From the IMG/VR virus record IMGVR_UViG_3300030098_006179, positions 82,773-146,772 of that record: a DNA stretch of 64,000 nucleotides. The stretch is one strand, 5' to 3'. The notes beneath the pieces were generated by a model, which saw only the letters and a program-made list of their open reading frames with translations, searched no databases and had not been told where the DNA came from. This document shows positions 50,601-56,705 of the stretch, piece after piece (within the stretch, counting starts at the first letter, position 1; each line of letters begins with the position of its first letter). The position numbers were made by a program, and so were the translations under genes. The stretch is from a virus.

Positions 50601-53191
50601 CACTTATTCCTAGATTCAAGATTAATTCTAGCAATTTTAAAGAAACCAATTGGCCCCCAGAGGGTGTTGGCTCCCTTGATGTATTTTTAGGTAACATCGC
50701 AGATATTTCGCACTGGGAACACGAACCAAGTGCCACAGCAAAAGTGAACAATGATAAGAAGTCTCCAAATCTAGACCAAACTTATAAAGAGAAAAGCGAG
50801 GATCAACTTTGTGAATTATTGATGCCTTGTGATATTAAGAGTACGGTGTCATTGCCGGGTTTGCCACCGGGAACAAGAGGGGCTTCGCTTTCTCAGTGGG
50901 TAATAAAAATGCCCCACATGGGTGATGGACATGGTGGTGCTGTTCCTGCGGACAATTTAAGTGATGGATTTTTTGTTGCAGATGACGGCGACGGTAAAAA
51001 CGACGCAATTCAACCGTGCGAAACACCAGTTGACGATTGTCCAAAGAAACCCGTGTTAGCAAAGCCTAGCGTAACAGAAAGCACGCAATGTCTAAGAGCT
51101 ACGCCTTTATGGTTTAACTTTAATTTAACAGAGAAAGTTTGGATTCCGGGCGCAAAAGACTCGGTAGATAAAATGTGGAGTAGGAATTCTGGCATCACTA
51201 AAGTTTTAACATTCTATTATGGAAATAAAGCTGCTAAATTTGACAACGACAACATTATTGATCAGGGTGATTTTGGTAATCCAGACGGAAATTTAACAAA
51301 CTATTTAGAAACCCTTTATGATAAACCTGCGGATAACAACAATCTTCCCGCGCTCGCAGGTATTGATGAAAATTCACAAGCAGATGATATGGATTATGTT
51401 CTTCCGCCAAATAATGGGGCATGGAAGCTGAAGTACAATGCCGCAAATATAGGATTGAATTCTATTAGACCCTTTATGGGATTAGGTGAATTATCATTTA
51501 ATATGGGACAAGTAGTGAAAGGCTTCACCACCGGATGGAAAAGTATTCTATATTATAATATGGAACAAGATAAAAAACCTTTTTGTCTATATAGTCAATT
51601 TAATCAATACAACAAAAGCAGGGCTAACATAACGAGTACTCGTGGTTTAAATTTTGCAGAAGAAAAAGACTTAAGTATTCCTCTATATCCAATTTTAGTA
51701 AAAGACTATAAAACAAACGATAATACAAACGGAGATAGATATTTAGCTGCCGACATTGAAGCTGTAGATCCCAAACCTCCAAAATCAGAGCAAGATGTTA
51801 TAGATGAAGAATTAGAACCTCTACATACTCAATGTTGGTACGGAGAGTCAGAGATTATGGTTTCAATAAGCTCAGACTCAGGAACAGATGTTGACGCATA
51901 TATAGACAGAGTAAAAATTAGTGTTGGAGTTGGAATGTACATGACCAATGATGGAGACGGAATTAAAATCAAACCCGAAATTACAGATAATGAAGGGAAT
52001 ATAGATTTTGACGCCGCAAGTAAAATGGCTGCTTATATAAATGTTGATTTTGGGGGTGCTTGGGTCGATGACAATGGTGAAGCCGGAAATTACGCCGAAT
52101 TTATAAAAGACATAGGCAGCAAGCACGAATTCGCGTTTACGTTTGATGAAATCAATAAAAAACCAAACACTCTCAAACTTGGAAAACCAGCAGGATTTAG
52201 TGGTGTAGATGAATTTACCCAAGGCTTTTCACAAAACCAACAAAAAGGCAGTATTCGTGACAGTAATTGGCTCGCCGTTTGCTCTAAAGGTTTGGCGAGT
52301 TTGGCTACTTGGAGTTCTGATCAAATGATCACCGATAAGAATATAATTGGTAAGCTTGGAGTAGATAACTCATTTGAGTTGCATTACTGGAGAATAAGAA
52401 GAGGCTACGCTAGATTTTCAAGAGACTATAGTGAAAATATGAATGTGAAAACGCCGCCACCAATAGATGGAATTGATGCAACCTATCAAACTAAAACTGT
52501 TTCTTTCATTGATAGTGATGGTGATGATGTTAATGACACTGTTTTATTTGAGATCGATAAAGAAAACTTGAGTTATAATTCTTATAGAGAAGCCGACGGC
52601 ACTATAGCTGACAAGATTGGAATTTTAATAAGAGGTATAATCAAAGCTCATTTTACTCATGGCGTGTGGCAACCATCTTCGAATACAGCCCCTTTAACCA
52701 CTAGAGTAAACTCACTATATCGTTATGGAACAAGGGCATATAAAGAAACTATGGCTTTTGGAAAAAACAACGGCGATTACGGTTTGTTTGTTGGAGATTT
52801 TGGCGACGAAGAAAATATTCAGTTGCAGAGCGAAGGAGTGTTTCTTGCTTCGAAGAAGCAAATGTCTCCAGATACTATAAACCCTTCCCATAATCCAGCT
52901 TGCATGTATTACTATGGCTGGAGTCAGCTAAACGATCAATACGCTCTTGATATCTATTCATATATGCACAGAGCATATCTTGTTGATGGAAACGAAACAT
53001 TTGACATGCTTTATCTACACGGTCCAGTAGGCGCTTGGGGAACCGCATGGGATAGCAAATTTGGCGCATATAAAATTGCTGGTCAAGTCAATTTTAAGCA
53101 GGGTGGAGATGAAACTTGGCCTTCTATGTCTTTCCCGGTTATATCTTATTCTAATAAAGTGGGTCAAGACTATGACGAAGATGAGGTATAG
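47639..53191 (+). CDS. Giant Ser-Gly-Thr repeat virion protein
   Basis: A 1850-residue protein, the largest in the window. Residues 1-180 are a Cys-containing beta domain. Three blocks of SGT/SGS/SGTKSG tripeptides (about 180-211, 368-514 and 638-749) separate two further globular domains with Cys pairs (CSPDCNQ, CECPGS). Residues 750-1850 are a large non-repetitive region rich in Asp, Asn and Trp with no domain I recognise. The repeats would make extended, Ser/Thr-rich linkers like those in surface or fibre proteins. Ser/Thr content makes them possible O-glycosylation targets of the phage's own glycosyltransferases, which is speculation. The gene ends 57 nt before the next promoter and GT11-like gene. 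Confidence 0.75.
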   Translation: MATWRLYGQGRADVDNDGYCAGSDSYGDYVYLQGLRGYTSCANAASASKDDTQGSGDNSSLYVKRINTGKILASNGSTERTSLNDVVVGDFIYACSSGGTNYPIALTGADDDCDVCGRDNNEGTVYDNVVVDNNSEPWFMLYTSDGASGIIVKIDVTSNSPGEILAISNNHDTCASGGGASASASASGTISGTVSGTKSGSVSGTVSNSASCSPDCNQYYPNSATGFTCEYYITDSNDNQQFELNGVAYDVDDKCPMFTIAKYCEREICIGDSSLASSAAGAQLRFTTEDDPKNKGTLTESGTKEITSGITRVGAPGTAGSTVKIRPDSNWPENTKIYVYFGDSNGADIFGGWIYVVPSSDCAPCSPGSASGSVSGTISGTKSGSASGTVSGTISGTKSGSASGTVSGTISGTISGTKSGSASGTVSGTKSGSASGTVSGTISGTKSGSASGTVSGTASESISGTISGTASISGTVSGTKSGSVSGTVSGTVSGTVSGTISGTKSESASASNSAAPTCLTTAYALKVSIVDGALVVKEYDGSSYVVRGNTLYVGKYCTIVFDISDSSNVSHVTFTKSGLNYSGGVSYQGSAGNPGAQTRIEIQGDLPYPTALVYFQSSGGTSYAGGSINIVSGCECPGSPSGTASGTKSGSASGTISGTKSGSASGTVSGTKSGSASGTVSGTVSGTISGTKSGSVSGTVSGTVSGTISGTKSGSISGTVSGTASGTKSGSVSGTFSQSISGTLSGSRSTFNLPALVFFAWVHSREYTFDNIGGDPEFEEWSKKTTNKDGESGVYEDGGVTKYRQHSPLVGVSFDFNIANTIQFKPDPDQEGVSLSLYDVWKRLYDPTKYETVGGVSYAWGDQTWKKLRKLVVAEFIKAMRAELKKVDVKLEDDWQEIFYQLSRGGGGYESCLTNSAKNESHNWKKSDLVLRVRQLYGGNNVCDSGVYEDEWTIYNKLYKVGNQNNDQVLTWSTKGQRDQNWIFCDEALIPRFKINSSNFKETNWPPEGVGSLDVFLGNIADISHWEHEPSATAKVNNDKKSPNLDQTYKEKSEDQLCELLMPCDIKSTVSLPGLPPGTRGASLSQWVIKMPHMGDGHGGAVPADNLSDGFFVADDGDGKNDAIQPCETPVDDCPKKPVLAKPSVTESTQCLRATPLWFNFNLTEKVWIPGAKDSVDKMWSRNSGITKVLTFYYGNKAAKFDNDNIIDQGDFGNPDGNLTNYLETLYDKPADNNNLPALAGIDENSQADDMDYVLPPNNGAWKLKYNAANIGLNSIRPFMGLGELSFNMGQVVKGFTTGWKSILYYNMEQDKKPFCLYSQFNQYNKSRANITSTRGLNFAEEKDLSIPLYPILVKDYKTNDNTNGDRYLAADIEAVDPKPPKSEQDVIDEELEPLHTQCWYGESEIMVSISSDSGTDVDAYIDRVKISVGVGMYMTNDGDGIKIKPEITDNEGNIDFDAASKMAAYINVDFGGAWVDDNGEAGNYAEFIKDIGSKHEFAFTFDEINKKPNTLKLGKPAGFSGVDEFTQGFSQNQQKGSIRDSNWLAVCSKGLASLATWSSDQMITDKNIIGKLGVDNSFELHYWRIRRGYARFSRDYSENMNVKTPPPIDGIDATYQTKTVSFIDSDGDDVNDTVLFEIDKENLSYNSYREADGTIADKIGILIRGIIKAHFTHGVWQPSSNTAPLTTRVNSLYRYGTRAYKETMAFGKNNGDYGLFVGDFGDEENIQLQSEGVFLASKKQMSPDTINPSHNPACMYYYGWSQLNDQYALDIYSYMHRAYLVDGNETFDMLYLHGPVGAWGTAWDSKFGAYKIAGQVNFKQGGDETWPSMSFPVISYSNKVGQDYDEDEV
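48177..49885 (+). repeat. Three blocks of SGT-type coding repeats
   Basis: Blocks at about 48177-48270, 48742-49178 and 49552-49885 encode tandem tripeptides built from Ser-Gly-Thr, Ser-Gly-Ser and Ser-Gly-Thr-Lys units. The DNA itself repeats almost exactly in 9- to 36-nt units such as TCTGGAACCATATCTGGAAC. Such sequence is prone to slippage and recombination, so the block length may vary between strains. It also creates long but meaningless open frames on the other strand. Confidence 0.9.
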
Positions 53192-53210
53192 TAAAATGTC
53201 ATAAAAATAA

Positions 53211-53239
53211 TTGACAATTACTTTATTTTCATTTATATA
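53211..53239 (+). promoter_or_regulatory. Promoter for the 53248 fucosyltransferase gene
   Basis: TTGACA (53211-53216), exactly 17 nt, TATATA (53234-53239). The GTG start of the next gene is only 8 nt further on, so the mRNA would start at or within two bases of the codon. Confidence 0.7.
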
Positions 53240-53247
53240 TTATATAA

Positions 53248-54204
53248 GTGAAAAAATCATTAAACCATATTCACTGGATAGGCAGATTCGGAAACAGAAT
53301 GTTTCAGGTAGCCTATGGAAAAATGTTTGAAAAAGCATTTGGTGTAGAATTTAGAGTATGTTCCGAATGGGAGGGAGATACCCTTTTTAAAAATTGTAAA
53401 TCAAAATTAATTTCAAATAAATTAAGAGAAGATTTGGTAACCTACGGAAAAGATCCAAAAGGTCAAACACTAGAAGGTTGGCACGAAATAGTCAACAAGC
53501 ACGATAAGAAAATAAAAAACATGTGGCCATATGATTTTGGCACTTGGGCAAAACCAGATACAGATTTATGGATGGAGTGTGGTTGTTGGGACTCTGAATA
53601 TATTTTTGATAAATATAATAAAAAAGATTTAAAAAAAATATTTGAGTTTTCTGATGAAGTAAAAAAATCCGACTTATACAAAAGGGCAGAAGATAAACAG
53701 GGAACTTATGACATAGCCCATTTGAGAAGAGACGATATAGTATTTGAGGATGCATCTCACAACTGGAACTATCCAGTAATATCTAGACAGTCTTATGAAA
53801 AAGCATTTCAAATGTTTGGGTTTGACAGAAGAAAAATAGAGTGGATATCTGATGATTTTCCAAGCCATCCAAACATGGGGTGGAATTATCCTACGGGGCA
53901 AGTTAAACAAGAAGATATTTTTTATGACTTTTTTCCCGATTTTCTTAAATTGTATTTTGCTAGAACTATATTTAGAGCAAATTCATCTTTTAGTTGGTGG
54001 GCTTCATTTTTAGCTCCAGTAGCTACAGTTTACAGTCCGATACTTCACGATAGAATTCTATATAACCAGCAAGGAAAAGAGTTGAATTGTGAATTTATAC
54101 AATCAAACACTCCACATTTTATGCATGTTTTAGGATACTCTTTTGGAGAGGAATGCCCGCATGAGGGGTATCATACCTGTCCTTTCATAAATATAAAAGA
54201 TTAA
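53248..54204 (+). CDS. GT11-like fucosyltransferase, divergent
   Basis: A 318-residue protein. HWIGRFGNRMFQVAYG matches the N-terminal GT11 motif and TIFRANSSFSWWASFLA the C-terminal one, but the HxRRGDY donor motif reads IAHLRRDDIVF, with Gly to Asp. The rest differs from the GT11 at 39635-40480. A fucosyl- or related transferase on a GDP-sugar is likely. It starts with GTG; any later start would cut the first motif. It is paired with an FkbM methyltransferase 2 nt downstream, which may methylate the added sugar. Confidence 0.8.
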   Translation: MKKSLNHIHWIGRFGNRMFQVAYGKMFEKAFGVEFRVCSEWEGDTLFKNCKSKLISNKLREDLVTYGKDPKGQTLEGWHEIVNKHDKKIKNMWPYDFGTWAKPDTDLWMECGCWDSEYIFDKYNKKDLKKIFEFSDEVKKSDLYKRAEDKQGTYDIAHLRRDDIVFEDASHNWNYPVISRQSYEKAFQMFGFDRRKIEWISDDFPSHPNMGWNYPTGQVKQEDIFYDFFPDFLKLYFARTIFRANSSFSWWASFLAPVATVYSPILHDRILYNQQGKELNCEFIQSNTPHFMHVLGYSFGEECPHEGYHTCPFINIKD

Positions 54205-54206
54205 TT

Positions 54207-54911
54207 ATGTTTTCTCAATTTGGACAAGACAAATACGTTATTGAAAATATTTTCAAAGGTAAAAAGAATGGTTTTTACATTGATGTGGGTGCTCATGATG
54301 GAGTGTTTATATCTAACACAAATTTACTAGAGAAAAAATTTAAATGGAAAGGCGTATGTATTGAACCAAGCTCTTCCTCTTCTATGCTTAAATTAAATAG
54401 AGATGAAGATTGTAAGATTGTATCTAATTATTGCGTTTGCGATAACGAGGTTTCAAATCAAATAGTTAGACTGAGAGAATTTTTTCCAAATGAAATAAGC
54501 GAAACAATTTTTAAAGATTTATATGAAGAACCCCATTGGGCTAAAGAGCTAGAGAAGGGGGAAAATTATAAAGATAAATTAAAAAAATGCAAAACACTTG
54601 ATGAGATATTAGAAGAAAGCTCTTGCCCTGAAAATATTGATTATATTTCGATAGATACTCAAGGTTGCGAGTTGCTCGTAGTGAAAGATTTTCCATTTAA
54701 AAAGTGGAATGTAAAAGCTTTTACCATAGCTAATGACATGTATCAAGGTGGAGAAAAAGAAAAGAATAGAAATAAAACTAAAAAGCTTTTGGAAAAGAAT
54801 GGATACGTTTTAGATAGATCATTTTCTCTTCATCATTTAGATAAAAATAACTGGGAAAACAATTACAAAGACCAGATTCTTGAAGATTTATATATTAAAC
54901 AAGATAATTAA
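54207..54911 (+). CDS. FkbM-family methyltransferase
   Basis: A 234-residue methyltransferase of the FkbM type: FSQFGQDKYVIENIFKG, GFYIDVGAHDGVFISNT, WKGVCIEPSSSS and NIDYISIDTQGCELLVVKDF are all conserved. These enzymes O-methylate sugars. The gene follows the GT11-like gene by 2 nt. Its last 17 bases overlap the end of the convergent gene at 54895-55200. Confidence 0.9.
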   Translation: MFSQFGQDKYVIENIFKGKKNGFYIDVGAHDGVFISNTNLLEKKFKWKGVCIEPSSSSSMLKLNRDEDCKIVSNYCVCDNEVSNQIVRLREFFPNEISETIFKDLYEEPHWAKELEKGENYKDKLKKCKTLDEILEESSCPENIDYISIDTQGCELLVVKDFPFKKWNVKAFTIANDMYQGGEKEKNRNKTKKLLEKNGYVLDRSFSLHHLDKNNWENNYKDQILEDLYIKQDN

Positions 54912-55200
54912 TTATACTATCAGGCCTAACTTCTTTTAGAACCTTTAATCTTTTGTCTTTTTGTATTTGTTCTTTGGTGAATCCTTCGTCGTTTGCATAT
55001 CTAAGTCTATTTAAATCTATAACATATGAAACTAAATATATATTACTTTTGTCTGCGTAACCTAATGAGGCGCATACATCTTGTCTATGATCTGGATAAA
55101 CCATGACTAATTCTTCCTTTTTTTCTATATTTAAAGTAATATTAGCCTTTTTTGCTTGAACTTTTAACTTTGTTAATTGTTTATTTAGTTCTGTTTGCAT
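54895..55200 (-). CDS. Small protein, unknown
   Basis: A 101-residue soluble protein with helical, charged ends (ELNKQLTKLKVQAKKANI) and a central VMVYPDHRQDVCASLGYADK segment. It starts at ATG 55200, 5 nt after a TAATAT hexamer. I do not recognise it. It lies between FkbM and signal peptidase genes with overlapping 3' ends. Confidence 0.5.
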   Translation of the reverse strand: MQTELNKQLTKLKVQAKKANITLNIEKKEELVMVYPDHRQDVCASLGYADKSNIYLVSYVIDLNRLRYANDEGFTKEQIQKDKRLKVLKEVRPDSIINYLV

Positions 55201-55229
55201 AATATATATTACACAGAGGCTTTGTCACC

Positions 55230-55700
55230 TTGAATTTTTTTAAAAGATTATATAAAAATAAATTTTTAAGAGTAGTGGTATTGTTAATAATTTTATTATT
55301 ACCATTTACTTTAGATTATAGATTTGTGGTTGTTGATGGCGACAGTATGTACCCAACGTATGATCACGGAGAAATAATTATACAAGAAAGAATTTCATCT
55401 CTGGGAGAATACTGGTCTCCTCAGAGACAAGATGTTATTGTTGTTTATGATGGTACAGAAAAGATAATTAAAAGAGTAATAGCTGTTTCGGGAGAGGCGG
55501 TAAGAATAGATGCAAACGGTAATATTTTGGTAAACGAAAAAAAATATTCTGACGCTTTTTCTACAAAGACATTAGGAAGCATTCCCAAGACGTTTAGGCG
55601 ACTTGGAAAGGGGGAATACTGGGTTGTAGGAGACAACAGGTCTGAGTCTTGGTATGGTATTATTAATATTAAAAATGTAGAAGGCAAGGTTCTATATTAA
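55230..55700 (+). CDS. lepB: Signal peptidase I (S26 family)
   Basis: A 156-residue membrane protease. The start is TTG 55230, the only one before the N-terminal membrane segment (residues 13-28, LRVVVLLIILLLPFTL). The catalytic Ser39 is in VDGDSMYPT and the general base Lys81 in KIIKRVIAVSGE, which also fits box D. YWVVGDNRSESWYG is the box E equivalent. It is at the short end for the family. It would sit in the host inner membrane with the active site outside and remove signal peptides from exported proteins. I found no clear phage substrate with a signal peptide here. It overlaps the end of nrdB by 4 nt, convergently. Confidence 0.9.
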   Translation: MNFFKRLYKNKFLRVVVLLIILLLPFTLDYRFVVVDGDSMYPTYDHGEIIIQERISSLGEYWSPQRQDVIVVYDGTEKIIKRVIAVSGEAVRIDANGNILVNEKKYSDAFSTKTLGSIPKTFRRLGKGEYWVVGDNRSESWYGIINIKNVEGKVLY

Positions 55701-56704
55701 AAATCGTCCTCTAGCGCTCCACTACTCTGATAATCTTTAACCTTTCTTTCAAAGAAATTGGTCATTGCTCCCGTATCAACAACTTCAGAGAGCCAAGGGA
55801 ACGGATTCTGATCGCTATCAAAACGGAAGTCAATGCCAATTCCTTCAAGACGTCTATTGCCTATGTATTGCATATAGTCAACAAACATCTCTGCGTTTAA
55901 GCCAAGAATGCCGCGTGGAAGCACATCATGCGCATAAGCTATCTCTAACTCTACGGCTTTTTTGATATGATTAACGGTTTCTTGCTCAAACTTTTTCGTC
56001 CACACCGTTGGGTATTGTTTTTTAATCGTGTTTACAAGATACGTTCCAAATTGAATGTGAAGGCTTTCATCCCTTAAGGTATATCTAATTTGATCTGACA
56101 ATCCGGGCAATTTGTTTTGTCTACCCAATGCAAGCAGCATTGCAAAGCCGCTAAAGAAAAATGTACCTTCGCAAACAATATAGTAGCTAATTAAATTGCG
56201 TAAAAATTCTCTCTTACCTTCTGTGCTTTTGGTAGAAAAGTCTTGTCTATTTACGTCTGTTGTAATTTCCATCAAGAAATCATCCTTAGCTTTTATACTT
56301 GGTATAGTATTGTAAGCCTCATAGACTTCTGAAACTTTGAGAGAGTATGAGTCACAGCATGTAACAACCGTCCAGTTATGTAAGGATTCCTCATACGCTT
56401 GTCTTAAAACGTATTGTCTGCACTCTGCGTCTGTTACCCATCTCGCAACAGTAAGTAGTAAATTATTGCCAACCAAGGACTCACTTCCAGCAAAAAAGCC
56501 AAGACATCTTTTAACAAGTAATTTTTCATCGTCAGTTAAATCTCCGTTTTTCCATTGATCAACATCGTTTCCCATGTTGATTTCCGCTGGGCTCCAGTTA
56601 TTAGCAACGCCTTTTATAAAAAGATCCCAAGCAAATTGATGTTTGTGGGGTAAAATCTGATTTACTCCCGCTACTTCTTCTCCTAAAATTAATCCATCCT
56701 TCAT
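55697..56704 (-). CDS. nrdB: Ribonucleotide reductase small subunit, class Ic-like
   Basis: A 335-residue NrdB from ATG 56704, directly after the nrdA stop; an in-frame GTG lies at 56722. The six metal ligands line up with E. coli spacing: E75, E106, H109, E179, E213 and H216. The first ligand is Glu, where E. coli has Asp84. The position of the radical Tyr122 is V113. Glu as first ligand and no tyrosine are the traits of the Chlamydia-type (class Ic, Mn/Fe) subunits. Alternatively it could be inactive. It works with the NrdA next to it to make dNDPs. Confidence 0.93.
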   Translation of the reverse strand: MKDGLILGEEVAGVNQILPHKHQFAWDLFIKGVANNWSPAEINMGNDVDQWKNGDLTDDEKLLVKRCLGFFAGSESLVGNNLLLTVARWVTDAECRQYVLRQAYEESLHNWTVVTCCDSYSLKVSEVYEAYNTIPSIKAKDDFLMEITTDVNRQDFSTKSTEGKREFLRNLISYYIVCEGTFFFSGFAMLLALGRQNKLPGLSDQIRYTLRDESLHIQFGTYLVNTIKKQYPTVWTKKFEQETVNHIKKAVELEIAYAHDVLPRGILGLNAEMFVDYMQYIGNRRLEGIGIDFRFDSDQNPFPWLSEVVDTGAMTNFFERKVKDYQSSGALEDDF

Positions 56705-56705
56705 A

